Position numbers and translations under genes: made by a program
Part shown: positions 44,996 through 53,188 of the stretch, in pieces
How positions within the stretch are numbered: the stretch's first letter is position 1
Layout: each line of letters begins with the position of its first letter
From: Variovorax guangxiensis
GTDB lineage: Bacteria; Pseudomonadota; Gammaproteobacteria; Burkholderiales; Burkholderiaceae_C
Assembly (NCBI RefSeq): GCF_003952165.1
Contig: NZ_RXFT01000004.1
Location: 186,001 to 250,000, forward strand
Direction: 5' to 3'
Length of the DNA: 64,000 nucleotides
The notes under the pieces: generated by a model
The model's input: the letters and a program-made list of their open reading frames with translations, nothing else
Databases searched by the model: none
What the model was told of the DNA's origin: nothing

Positions 44996-46693
44996 TTACA
45001 TCCCCACGTAGTTCGGCCCGCCGCCGCCTTCGGGCGTGACCCACACGATGTTCTGCGTCGGGTCCTTGATGTCGCAGGTCTTGCAGTGCACGCAGTTCTG
45101 CGCGTTGATCTGCAGGCGCTGCTTGCCGTCCTCGGTGCCGACGAACTCGTACACGCCGGCCGGGCAGTAGCGGCTTTCGGGGCCGGCGAACTTGGCGAGG
45201 TTGATGTTCACGGGCACCGTCGCGTCCTTGAGCGTCAGGTGGGCCGGCTGCTGCTCCTCATGGTTGGTGTTGCTGATGAACACGCTGGAGAGGCGGTCGA
45301 AGGTGAGCTTGCCGTCGGGCTTCGGGTAGACGATGGGCTTGCACTCCGAAGCTGGCTTCAGGTACAGGTGGTCGGGCTTGTCGCGGCGCAGCGTCCATGG
45401 AATGTGGCCCTTCAGCAGCCATTGCTCGACGCCGTTCATGAAGGTGGCGATGCCCAGGCCCTTCTTGAACCAGGCCTTGAAGTTGCGGGCCTTGTTCAGC
45501 TCGGTGTGCAGCCAGCTCTTCTCGAAGGCGGCGGGGTAGGCCGTGAGTTCGTCGTGCTGGCGGCCGGCCATGACCGCGTCGAAGGCGGCCTCGGCGCACA
45601 GCATGCCGGTCTTGATGGCGGCGTGGCTGCCCTTGATGCGGCTCACGTTGAGATAGCCGGCCTCGCAGCCGACCAGTGCGCCGCCCGGGAACACCGTCTT
45701 GGGCAGCGACATCAGGCCGCCGGCCGTGATGGCGCGCGCGCCGTAGCCGATTCGCTTGGCGGGCTTGATGCCCTTGGACTCGTCGCCTTCCAGGTACCAG
45801 CGGATGTTGGGGTGCAGCTTCCAGCGCTGCATTTCCTCGAAGGGGCTCAGGTAGGGGTTGCTGTAGTCCAGGCCCGTGATGAAGCCCATCGTGACCTTGT
45901 TGTCCTCCATGTGATAGAGGAAGGCGCCGCCGTAGGTGTCGCTCTTCATCGGCCAGCCGGCGGTGTGCAGCACGAAGCCGGGCTGGTGGCGCTTGGGGTC
46001 GATTTCCCAGACTTCCTTCACGCCGATGCCGTAGGTCTGTGGGTCCTTGCCGGCATCGAGCTTGTATTTGGCGATGAGCTGGCGGCCCAGGTGGCCGCGC
46101 GCGCCTTCGGCGAACACGGTGTACTTGCCCAGCAGCTCCATGCCGAGCTGGAAGTTCTCGGTGGGCTCGCCGTCCTTGCCGACGCCCATGTTGCCGGTGG
46201 CCACGCCGCGCACCGAGCCGTCTTCGTTGTAGAGCACTTCGGCGGCTGGGAAGCCCGGGAAGATCTCCACGCCCAGGTTTTCTGCCTGCTGGGCCAGCCA
46301 CTTGGTGAAGGCGCCCAGGCTGATGATGTAGTTGCCGTGGTTCTGGAAGCAGGCCGGCAGGAAGAGGTTGGGGGTGCGCAGGCCCGACTTCTCGCCCAGG
46401 AACACCATCGCGTCGTCGGTTACCGGCTGGTTCAGCGGGGCGCCGAGTTCCTTCCAGTCGGGCAGCAGCTCGTTGAGCGCGCGCGGGTCCATGATGGCGC
46501 CCGAGAGGATGTGCGCGCCGGGCTCGGAGCCCTTCTCGAGCACCACGACCGAAATCTCCTTCTCGTGCTGCGCGGCCAGTTGCTTGAGCCGGATCGCGGT
46601 CGACAGGCCGGCCGGGCCGCCGCCGACCACGACCACGTCGTATTCCATGGCTTCGCGAGGGCCGAACTGAGCGAGGATTTCGTCGTGGGTCAT
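44996..46693 (-). CDS. Electron transfer flavoprotein-ubiquinone oxidoreductase
   Basis: A 565-residue membrane-associated flavoprotein that passes electrons from reduced ETF to ubiquinone during fatty-acid and amino-acid oxidation. The FAD loop is VVVVGGGPAGLS near residue 22. The C-terminal ferredoxin-like domain carries the [4Fe-4S] cysteines: 534, 537 and 540 in NCVHCKTCDIKDP plus the earlier one in RYCPAGVYE. GHLGRQL and EGARGHLG match the ubiquinone region. Monocistronic, with a good terminator and divergent from the SDR operon. Confidence 0.95.
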   Translation of the reverse strand: MTHDEILAQFGPREAMEYDVVVVGGGPAGLSTAIRLKQLAAQHEKEISVVVLEKGSEPGAHILSGAIMDPRALNELLPDWKELGAPLNQPVTDDAMVFLGEKSGLRTPNLFLPACFQNHGNYIISLGAFTKWLAQQAENLGVEIFPGFPAAEVLYNEDGSVRGVATGNMGVGKDGEPTENFQLGMELLGKYTVFAEGARGHLGRQLIAKYKLDAGKDPQTYGIGVKEVWEIDPKRHQPGFVLHTAGWPMKSDTYGGAFLYHMEDNKVTMGFITGLDYSNPYLSPFEEMQRWKLHPNIRWYLEGDESKGIKPAKRIGYGARAITAGGLMSLPKTVFPGGALVGCEAGYLNVSRIKGSHAAIKTGMLCAEAAFDAVMAGRQHDELTAYPAAFEKSWLHTELNKARNFKAWFKKGLGIATFMNGVEQWLLKGHIPWTLRRDKPDHLYLKPASECKPIVYPKPDGKLTFDRLSSVFISNTNHEEQQPAHLTLKDATVPVNINLAKFAGPESRYCPAGVYEFVGTEDGKQRLQINAQNCVHCKTCDIKDPTQNIVWVTPEGGGGPNYVGM

Positions 46694-46856
46694 CTGGGTT
46701 GGATCGATAATGATTTTTCGAGACGCGGGGGCTTCCCGGGATTGCGGGGCATTTTATGCGGCGTCCAGGCATGCTCCCTGTCGCGTCCGGCATGCTCCCC
46801 AGCGCTCGCGGGCGGGACTTCCCGCGTCACCTGCGCGACTCCACAGGATCCAGTTC

Positions 46857-47639
46857 ATGGCTTACAGCATCGATCTCTCCGGCCGCGTGGCCTTCGTCAC
46901 CGGCGCCTCCAGCGGGCTCGGTGCCCAGTTCGCGAAGACGCTGGCGCGTGCCGGCGCGGCGGTGGTGCTGGCGAGCCGCCGCGTAGAGAAGCTCAAGGAG
47001 CTGCGTGCGCGTATCGAGGGCGAGGGCCACGACGCCCACGTGGTCGAACTCGACGTGACCGACATCGGCAGCATCAAGGCCGCCGTGGCGCGCGCCGAGA
47101 CCGAGGTGGGCCCCATCGACATCCTGGTCAACAACTCGGGCGTGAGCACCACGCAGCGCCTGCAGGACGTGACGCCCGACGACTACGACTACATCTTCGA
47201 CACCAACGTGAAGGGCAGCTTCTTCGTGGCGCAGGAGGTCGGCAAGCGCATGCTGGCCCGCGCCAGGGGCACGGCGCCGGGCACCTACATCGGCGGGCGC
47301 ATCATCAACATCGCCTCGGCCGCGGCGCTCAAGGTCATGCCGCAGATCGGCACCTACTGCATGAGCAAGGCCGCGGTGGTGCAGATGACCAAGGCCATGG
47401 CGCTCGAATGGGGCCGCTTCGGCATCAACGTGAACGCGCTGTGCCCGGGCTACATCACGACCGAGCTCAACGAGGAGCACTGGAGCACCGAGGGCGGCAC
47501 CAAGCTGGTCAACATGCTGCCGCGCAAGCGCGTGGGCAAGCCCGAAGACCTCGACGGCCTGATCGTGCTGCTGGCCAGCGGCCAGAGCCACTTCGTGAAC
47601 GGCGCCGTCATCGCGGCCGACGACGGGTTCGCGCTCTGA
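46857..47639 (+). CDS. SDR-family oxidoreductase
   Basis: A 260-residue classical short-chain dehydrogenase. TGASSGLG at residues 15-22, NNSG at 92-95, Ser154, Tyr167 and Lys171 (YCMSK) complete the active site. The sequence style (SRRVEKLKELRARIEGEG, CPGYITTELNEEHW) is like the short-chain reductases linked to acyl-CoA metabolism. AGGA lies ahead of the ATG. First gene of a four-gene chain with 4-base overlaps. Confidence 0.88.
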   Translation: MAYSIDLSGRVAFVTGASSGLGAQFAKTLARAGAAVVLASRRVEKLKELRARIEGEGHDAHVVELDVTDIGSIKAAVARAETEVGPIDILVNNSGVSTTQRLQDVTPDDYDYIFDTNVKGSFFVAQEVGKRMLARARGTAPGTYIGGRIINIASAAALKVMPQIGTYCMSKAAVVQMTKAMALEWGRFGINVNALCPGYITTELNEEHWSTEGGTKLVNMLPRKRVGKPEDLDGLIVLLASGQSHFVNGAVIAADDGFAL

Positions 47640-48550
47640 GCCCGCGGGCGTGGGTCGGCATCGCGGCCGGGCTGGCCGCGGGTGCACTCTGGGGCCTGAC
47701 CTTCGTGGCGCCGCGCATGGTGGGCCACTTCGGCATGGTCGACATCACCGCCGCGCGCTTCGCCATCTTCGGTGCCGTCTCGGCGCTGGCGGTGTTCGCG
47801 CGGCCGGCCGCCGTGCGCTGGCCCAACGGGCGGCAGGCGCTCGCGGCGCTGGGCCTCAGCGTGCTCGGCTTCAGCGGCTACTACCTGCTGCTGGCCTTCG
47901 GCATCCAGGCGGCGGGCACGGAGGTGCCCAGCCTCATCATCGGCACGATCCCCGTCTGGATGATGCTGCTGGGCCGCCCCGCAGGCCTGCGCATGAGCGC
48001 GTTGCTGCCGGGGCTGCTGCTCACGGGCGCGGGCATCGCGCTGATGATCTATGGCGCATGGTCGGCGCAGCACGGCGCGGGTGAAGCGACCGGTGCCCGC
48101 TTCGGCTGGGGCATCGCGCTGGCGTTGGCCGCCATGGCGAGCTGGACGGTGTACGGCCTGCTCAACGCGGCCTGGCTGCAGCGCCACACCGGGCTCAACG
48201 CGACCGACTGGGCCAACTGGCTGGGCGTGGCGACCGGGCTCGGCGCCTTGCTGCTGTGGCTCATCGCGGGCAGCGACGTGGCCACGCTCCAGGCGCAGCC
48301 CGATGGCATGCTCTTCGTGTGGATCGCGCTGGCCAGCGGCTTCGGCTCGTCGTGGCTCGCGACCATTCTCTGGAACGTGGCCAGCCAGCGGCTGTCGGCC
48401 AGTCTCTGCGGGCAGCTGATCGTCAGCGAGACGCTGTTCGCGCTCCTGTATTCCTTCGTCTGGGACGGCCGCTGGCCGCAGGCCACCGAGTGGGCCGCGG
48501 CGGCGCTGTTCGTGCTGGGCATCCTCGCATCCATCAAGGCGCACCGATGA
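47636..48550 (+). CDS. EamA/DMT family transporter, apparent CTG start
   Basis: A 304-residue drug/metabolite transporter with two EamA repeats and about ten membrane segments (GIAAGLAAGALWGLTFVAPRMV first, AAAALFVLGILASIKAHR last). No ATG, GTG or TTG lies in frame between the first helix and far upstream. The CTG at 47636, sharing four bases with the upstream stop (CTGA), has the same geometry as the ATGA junctions of the next two genes and is the best start. An ATG at 47717 would remove the first helix. Substrate unknown, perhaps an amino acid or metabolite. Confidence 0.78.
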   Translation: MSPRAWVGIAAGLAAGALWGLTFVAPRMVGHFGMVDITAARFAIFGAVSALAVFARPAAVRWPNGRQALAALGLSVLGFSGYYLLLAFGIQAAGTEVPSLIIGTIPVWMMLLGRPAGLRMSALLPGLLLTGAGIALMIYGAWSAQHGAGEATGARFGWGIALALAAMASWTVYGLLNAAWLQRHTGLNATDWANWLGVATGLGALLLWLIAGSDVATLQAQPDGMLFVWIALASGFGSSWLATILWNVASQRLSASLCGQLIVSETLFALLYSFVWDGRWPQATEWAAAALFVLGILASIKAHR

Positions 48551-48972
48551 GAATCGAAATCCCCGAAAAGAAGAAGCTGGTGTACGAAACCTCCATTCCC
48601 ATCCGCTGGGGCGACATGGACGCCATGGGCCACCTCAACAACGGCACCTACTTCCGCTACCTCGAAACCGCGCGCATCGACTGGATGCACTCCATCGGCT
48701 TCGAGCCGCAGCCCAACGGCGAGGGCATGGTGATCGTCAACGCCTTCTGCAACTTCTACCGGCAGATCGAGTACCCGGGCAACGTGCTGCTCAAGATGTA
48801 CGTGAGCGATCCGGGCCGCACCACCTTCGAGAGCTGGGCCACCATGGCCCGCGAGGCGGAGCCCGACGTGATCTGCGCCGCCGGCGGCGCGACCACGATC
48901 TGGGTCGACTTCCCGAAGCAGAAGGCGCTGACATTGCCCGACTGGCTGCGTGCGCTCGTGAGCGCCGAATGA
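48547..48972 (+). CDS. Acyl-CoA thioesterase, 4-hydroxybenzoyl-CoA type
   Basis: A 141-residue hotdog-fold thioesterase. Catalytic Asp in IRWGDMDAMGHLNNGTYFRYLETAR is the family motif (D-x-x-G-H-x-N). It hydrolyses acyl-CoA. Overlaps the transporter gene and the next gene by four bases each. With the SDR gene upstream, an acyl-CoA related pathway is plausible. Confidence 0.88.
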   Translation: MRIEIPEKKKLVYETSIPIRWGDMDAMGHLNNGTYFRYLETARIDWMHSIGFEPQPNGEGMVIVNAFCNFYRQIEYPGNVLLKMYVSDPGRTTFESWATMAREAEPDVICAAGGATTIWVDFPKQKALTLPDWLRALVSAE

Positions 48973-49673
48973 GAAGAACGCTCCTGGCGGTCGCCTTGCT
49001 CGCATCGCTCGCCACCGGCAGCCATGCGCAGACGCCACCCGGCAAGAACGGTACCGAGTGCGCCTCCGGGGCGCCGTACCTGAACGCCGAGGCGCTGAAG
49101 AAGGCCGGGTTCGAACTTCCGGTGTTCAAGCGGTACTGCTATTCGGACAAGGCGGGCAGCCACGTCCTGCTGCTCGGCGAGAAGCAGGACCTGCCGTTCC
49201 CCGAGGAAAAACTCTCTTCGGCCATCCAGGCCGCGCTCTACAAGGTCGGTGCCGACGGCGGCGGCCTGACGCCCGAGTGGTCGATCCGAGACTTCCCAGT
49301 CAAGGACGAGGCTGGCGTCAACTTTCGCTCGAAGCTCATCGAACTCACGGACATCGACGGCGACGGATTGGTCGATCCCATCCTCGTCTACCGCTTCTTC
49401 GAGCCAGATGGTGCCGACCGCATCGTCAACGACGATTTCGTCGGGCGCATCAAGATCGTCACCTTCCACCAGGGCCGCAAGGCGACCATCCACGCGATCA
49501 CCGGCAACCTGGACAGCGACCGAAGGACCACCGCCAACGCCAGCTACTTCGCGCTGCTGAAACCGGTGCGGCAGCATCTCGTGAAGAAGATGGCGGCGAT
49601 GTATTCCGCCGGCCAATTCGGCTTCGACAACTCCTACGGCTTCGTGCCGAGGAAGGATGTAGCCCGGCGCTGA
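48969..49673 (+). CDS. Exported protein of unknown function with calcium-loop-like motif
   Basis: A 234-residue protein with a signal peptide (MRRTLLAVALLASLATGSHAQ). A segment LTDIDGDGLVDPILVYRF resembles a dockerin/EF-hand-type calcium loop within beta-strands, and the whole recalls the M949_RS01915-type proteins of unknown role. Two Cys (ECASGAPYL, RYCYSDK) could form a disulfide. Last gene of the coupled chain, converging on the histidine kinase gene. Confidence 0.65.
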   Translation: MRRTLLAVALLASLATGSHAQTPPGKNGTECASGAPYLNAEALKKAGFELPVFKRYCYSDKAGSHVLLLGEKQDLPFPEEKLSSAIQAALYKVGADGGGLTPEWSIRDFPVKDEAGVNFRSKLIELTDIDGDGLVDPILVYRFFEPDGADRIVNDDFVGRIKIVTFHQGRKATIHAITGNLDSDRRTTANASYFALLKPVRQHLVKKMAAMYSAGQFGFDNSYGFVPRKDVARR

Positions 49674-49688
49674 GGTTGCTTCGCGCGG

Positions 49689-51041
49689 TCAGGCCGGCTG
49701 CAGCACGATCCGCGCCTCGAAGCCCTGCGCCGCGCCCGCCGGAGGCGAAGACAGCTCCAGCTTCGCGCCGTGCTTCTCGACGATGGTGCCCACGATCGAG
49801 ATGCCCAGCCCGTAGCCCGCGCGGTCGGAGCTGTGGCGCACATGGCGCTCGCGCAGGGTGGCGAGCTGCTCGGGCGTGACGCCCTTGCCGGAGTCGCGCA
49901 CGGCCAGCGTAGCGGGGCCCATCACCTCGATGACGACGCGGCCGCCGCCGTAGCGCAGCGCGTTCTCCACCAGGTTGCGCAGCGCGATGGCGAGCGCGTC
50001 GACGTCGCCGAGGGCCGCTGGGGCACCGCTGTCCGGTACCTTGAGCGCGAGGCGCTCGCTGTTCTGCGGGTCCTGCCAGAAGTCCTGCGCCACGGTGCCG
50101 GCGAGCTGCACGAGGTCGACCCGCGAGCGCGCGAGCGAGGCGCCCGATTCGGCGCGCGAGAGCTGCAGCAGCTTTTCCGTGCGATGGCTCAGCGTGCGCA
50201 GCGCGTCGAGCGCGGCCTGCACGTCGTTGCGCTGAAGGTCGTGCTCCAGCGCGGTCTGCAGCCGCAGCCTCGCGGCGGCGAGCGGGGTGCGGAGTTCGTG
50301 CGCGGCATTGGCGGCCAGCGCGCGCTCCACGTCGAGCGAATGGGAGAGCCGCTCCAGCAGCCGGTTGACGTGGTCGCCGACGGTGCGCAGCTCCTTCGGC
50401 AGGCCGGGCAGGGTGATCGGGCTCAGGTCGGCGCCGCTGCGCTTCTCGATCTCCGCGGCCAGCTCCTGCAGCACCCGGAGTTCGGTGCGGGCCACGTTGC
50501 GCAGCACCAGCGCGAGCAGCGGGAGCACCGCGCCCAGCGGAATGATCAGGCCGAAGAGCGTGCGGTTGAGCGCATGGCGCCTCTCGTCGAGCGGGTCGGC
50601 CACCTGGAAGAACAGGCCCAGCGTCGGGTGGCGCACGGTGTAGATGCGCCAGGTCGGGTTGTTCGCGAAGCCGGCGGCCAGCGGCACGTCGAAGGTGTCG
50701 GCGGGCGTCTCCGCGGAGCGCAGCAGCACATGCTCGTGCAGGTCGACGATCTGGTAGATCACCGCATCTTCGGAGAAGAGCTGCTTGGGCGCGATGAGCG
50801 GCTCTCGCGGCTGCTGCTCGCCCGGGTGCTGCAGCTTCTCGAGTTCCTGCACCGCCATCGCGAACATGCGGTGCGAGACCTCGACCAGTTCGTTGTCGAA
50901 GTTGTGGTTGATTTCGCGGTCCACGTACCAGACCACCGCGAACACGCAAAGCAGCCACACGCCGCCGACCCACAGGATCAGCGTGCGGGTCAGCCGCCCG
51001 GCGAGCGAGTCGCGCCCGGCGGCGAAGCTGGCTGAATTCAT
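49689..51041 (-). CDS. Sensor histidine kinase, PmrB/QseC-like
   Basis: A 450-residue sensor kinase: membrane helix at about 20-40, a periplasmic sensor of about 120 residues, second helix at about 162-181, HAMP-like linker, phosphorylated His248 in NAAHELRTPLAA, N-box LRNLVENALRYGG, then DSGKGV and GYGLGISIV. The start overlaps the regulator stop by four bases, and GAGGA lies just before it. It pairs with the response regulator and probably senses the envelope. Its genes face away from PAP2 and eptA genes, which recalls PmrAB-type control of lipid A modification. Confidence 0.9.
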   Translation of the reverse strand: MNSASFAAGRDSLAGRLTRTLILWVGGVWLLCVFAVVWYVDREINHNFDNELVEVSHRMFAMAVQELEKLQHPGEQQPREPLIAPKQLFSEDAVIYQIVDLHEHVLLRSAETPADTFDVPLAAGFANNPTWRIYTVRHPTLGLFFQVADPLDERRHALNRTLFGLIIPLGAVLPLLALVLRNVARTELRVLQELAAEIEKRSGADLSPITLPGLPKELRTVGDHVNRLLERLSHSLDVERALAANAAHELRTPLAAARLRLQTALEHDLQRNDVQAALDALRTLSHRTEKLLQLSRAESGASLARSRVDLVQLAGTVAQDFWQDPQNSERLALKVPDSGAPAALGDVDALAIALRNLVENALRYGGGRVVIEVMGPATLAVRDSGKGVTPEQLATLRERHVRHSSDRAGYGLGISIVGTIVEKHGAKLELSSPPAGAAQGFEARIVLQPA

Positions 51042-51712
51042 TCGTCCTCGTCTGTCGAGAACGACAGCCGGTAGCCCAGCCCGCGCAGTGTCTGGATGTG
51101 GCTGCGGCCGAGCTTGCGCCGCAGGCGGCTGATGAAGACTTCGAGCGTGTTGCTGTCGGCCTCGTCGCCGAAGCCGTACAGCGCGTCGGCGAGGTTCTCG
51201 CGCGTGTGGATGCGCTCGGGCCGGGTGGCCATCACGCGCAGCAGCGCCCATTCCTTCTGCGTGAGAGTGATCGGCGAGCCGTGCTTGCGCACCATGTCGT
51301 GGGCGAGGTCGATCTCCAGCGTGCCCAGCTGCAGCACCGGCGAGCTGCTGGAGCTGCGCCGCCGCTCGACCGCACGCAGGCGCGCCAGCAGCTCGGCCGG
51401 GTCGTAGGGCTTGATCAGGTAGTCGTCGGCGCCGGCGTCCAGGCCGCGGATGCGGTCGGTCACCTGGTCGCGTGCGGTCAGCACGATGACGATGGGGCGC
51501 TCGGGCAGGGCACGTATCTGGGGCAGCAGCGAGAGGCCGTCTCCGTCGCCCAGGTGCAGGTCGAGCAGCACCGCCGCGTACTGCACCGAGAGCAGGGCGC
51601 CGCGCGCATCGGCCAGGCTGGGGGCCACGTCGACCACGAAGGCCTTGGCCAGAAGGTAGCTGCAGACGGCATCTGCCAATGCAGTGTCATCTTCGACCAG
51701 CAATATGCGCAC
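51038..51712 (-). CDS. Response regulator, OmpR/PhoB family (PmrA-like)
   Basis: A 224-residue regulator: receiver domain with the acidic pocket VEDD, phospho-Asp51 (LLDLHLGDGDG), Thr in VLTARD and Lys in LIKPYDP, then a winged-helix output domain (LTQKEWALLRVMATRPERIHTRENLADALYG). I use GTG 51712, with AAAGGA six bases upstream; a TTG at 51727 lies over that site. Likely controls the neighbouring phosphatase and eptA promoters through the TTCAG repeats described separately. Confidence 0.9.
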   Translation of the reverse strand: MRILLVEDDTALADAVCSYLLAKAFVVDVAPSLADARGALLSVQYAAVLLDLHLGDGDGLSLLPQIRALPERPIVIVLTARDQVTDRIRGLDAGADDYLIKPYDPAELLARLRAVERRRSSSSSPVLQLGTLEIDLAHDMVRKHGSPITLTQKEWALLRVMATRPERIHTRENLADALYGFGDEADSNTLEVFISRLRRKLGRSHIQTLRGLGYRLSFSTDEDE

Positions 51713-51767
51713 GCCATGTCCTTTCAACGAGAAAAAGAGTCTAGCGTCCCCGGGCTGAAGCAGGCCT

Positions 51768-51824
51768 TTCAGTCAGGTTCGGTTCATCTTGCTTCAGGCT
51801 CGGTTCATTCCGCAAACGTAGGCT
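51768..51824 (+). promoter_or_regulatory. Direct-repeat operator and promoter of the PAP2 genes
   Basis: CAGGTTCGGTTCAT (51774-51787) and CAGGCTCGGTTCAT (51795-51808) are direct copies 21 bases apart. The last half-sites TTCAG (51793-51797) and TTCAT (51804-51808) are 11 bases apart, and the -10-like TAGGCT (51819-51824) follows after exactly 10 bases. The same spacing occurs before eptA. The region also separates the PAP2 gene from the divergent regulator gene. Confidence 0.6.
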
Positions 51825-51854
51825 CGCGGCTGTTTTTCAGTCCTGCCTTCGTCC

Positions 51855-52559
51855 ATGACTCGTCCGCCCATTTTTCGTCTGGGGGTTTTCACCCTTGTCG
51901 CGCTGGTTGCGCTGATGGCCTGGGACACGACGGGCGGCGATCTGCTTCTGGCACGCATGGCAGGCTCGCAACTCGGTTTTCCCCTGCGCGAGAACCCCTT
52001 CATGGTCCACGTCATGCATGAGGGCGCGCGCAACCTCAGCTGGGCGCTGGTGATCCTGCTGTTCGCCGCGATCCGCTGGCCCTTCGGCGTGCTGCGCCGC
52101 CTCGATACCGGCTCCCGCGCGCAACTGGCCCTGACCGTGCTCGGCTCGGTGATCGCGGTCAGCATGATCAAGCATGCGAGCCACACCAGCTGCCCCTGGG
52201 ACCTGCAGGAGTTCGGCGGCGTGGCGCGGTACGTGTCCCACTGGTCGTGGGGCGTGAGCGATGGCGGTCCCGGCGGCTGTTTCCCGGCCGGCCATGCCTC
52301 GGCGGCCTTCGCCTACGTGGGCGGGTACTTCGTTCTGCGGCGGGTGTCGGCCCGCGCGGCGGCGATCTGGCTCTGGACGGCCGTGGCCGCGGGGCTGGTG
52401 CTGGGCTTGGCCCAGCAGCTGCGCGGCGCGCACTACATGAGTCACACCCTCTGGACGGCCTGGGTCTGCTGGACGGTGGGCCTTGTCATCGAGATGGCGG
52501 TTGCGCGATTCGGTTCGCGCTCGACCAATACGGCGGTGCCCGCGCATGCAGGGCCTTGA
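51855..52559 (+). CDS. PAP2-family phosphatase (membrane)
   Basis: A 234-residue integral membrane phosphatase. The three PAP2 motifs are visible: KHASHTSCPWDL, then GGCFPAGHASAAFAYVGGYF (catalytic His), and QQLRGAHYMSHTLWTAW. Members dephosphorylate lipid phosphates such as lipid A, undecaprenyl pyrophosphate or phosphatidylglycerophosphate. It lies ahead of a second PAP2 gene and an EptA-type gene, so lipid A phosphate trimming before phosphoethanolamine addition, or recycling of carrier phosphates, is the likely theme. Confidence 0.85.
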   Translation: MTRPPIFRLGVFTLVALVALMAWDTTGGDLLLARMAGSQLGFPLRENPFMVHVMHEGARNLSWALVILLFAAIRWPFGVLRRLDTGSRAQLALTVLGSVIAVSMIKHASHTSCPWDLQEFGGVARYVSHWSWGVSDGGPGGCFPAGHASAAFAYVGGYFVLRRVSARAAAIWLWTAVAAGLVLGLAQQLRGAHYMSHTLWTAWVCWTVGLVIEMAVARFGSRSTNTAVPAHAGP

Positions 52560-53142
52560 TTTCGCCCTCTTCAGGCTGATCAACGCGAGCGCCACGGTGC
52601 CGCCGTGGAGCCTGCGCTTCGCCGAGTTCTGCTCCGATCTGCTGCCGGCCCTGCTGACGCTGGCCATCGGCGTGTGCGCGCTGTTCAGCCGGCGCTGGCG
52701 CTATGCGCTGTTCACCGTGCTGCTGAGCGTACTGGCGGCGTGGATCGTCGTGAGCCTTATCCGCATGGTGGCGCCGATCCCCCGGCCCGCCTACTACGGC
52801 CTGGGCATCCAATGGGTGCCGCAGGGTGTGCGGCCGGGCTTCCCGAGCATGCACGCGGCCGGCACCTTCGCCGCAGCCTTCGCGCTCTGGTGCCTGCCGT
52901 CGCGCGTGCCCATGCTGGCGGCGCTGGTGGTGGCGGCTCTGGTGGCGTGGAGCCGGGTGTACCTGGGCCTGCATTTCCCGTCCGACATCGTGGCGGCGAC
53001 CATGCTGGGCGCGCTGGTGGCGATCGTGGTGGAGCGGGGCGCCAGCCGGCCGATGAGCCAGGCTGCCTCGGGCGCACTGGTGGCGCGGCGGCGCTCGGCA
53101 AGATTGCGGCTGCGCAGGGCGGCGAGTCTGAACACGGACTGA
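52546..53142 (+). CDS. PAP2-family phosphatase, undecaprenyl-pyrophosphatase type
   Basis: A 198-residue PAP2 membrane phosphatase. Motifs: RMVAPIPRPAYYG, GFPSMHAAGTFAAAFALW and SRVYLGLHFPSDIVAATMLG with the catalytic His. It resembles the BcrC/PgpB type that acts on undecaprenyl pyrophosphate. The start ATG 52546 lies 14 bases inside the preceding gene, so the two are coupled. The C-terminal tail is very basic (ARRRSARLRLRRAAS). Confidence 0.85.
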   Translation: MQGLDFALFRLINASATVPPWSLRFAEFCSDLLPALLTLAIGVCALFSRRWRYALFTVLLSVLAAWIVVSLIRMVAPIPRPAYYGLGIQWVPQGVRPGFPSMHAAGTFAAAFALWCLPSRVPMLAALVVAALVAWSRVYLGLHFPSDIVAATMLGALVAIVVERGASRPMSQAASGALVARRRSARLRLRRAASLNTD

Positions 53143-53150
53143 AGGGGCAA

Positions 53151-53182
53151 TTCAGCCTCGCTTCAGGCGGCGTCGTTACATT
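53151..53182 (+). promoter_or_regulatory. Direct-repeat operator and promoter of eptA
   Basis: TTCAG at 53151-53155 and TTCAG at 53162-53166 are 11 bases apart, followed after 10 bases by the -10-like TACATT at 53177-53182. This matches the half-site and spacing pattern of the PAP2 promoter. The box takes the place of a -35 element, as in PmrA/PhoB-type activation. Confidence 0.6.
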
Positions 53183-53188
53183 CGCCGC

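Noticed and set aside
44984-47635. Upstream extension of the EamA transporter frame
   Set aside because: The extension runs antisense to ETF-QO and out of frame through the SDR gene; only the part from 47636 codes for a recognisable protein.
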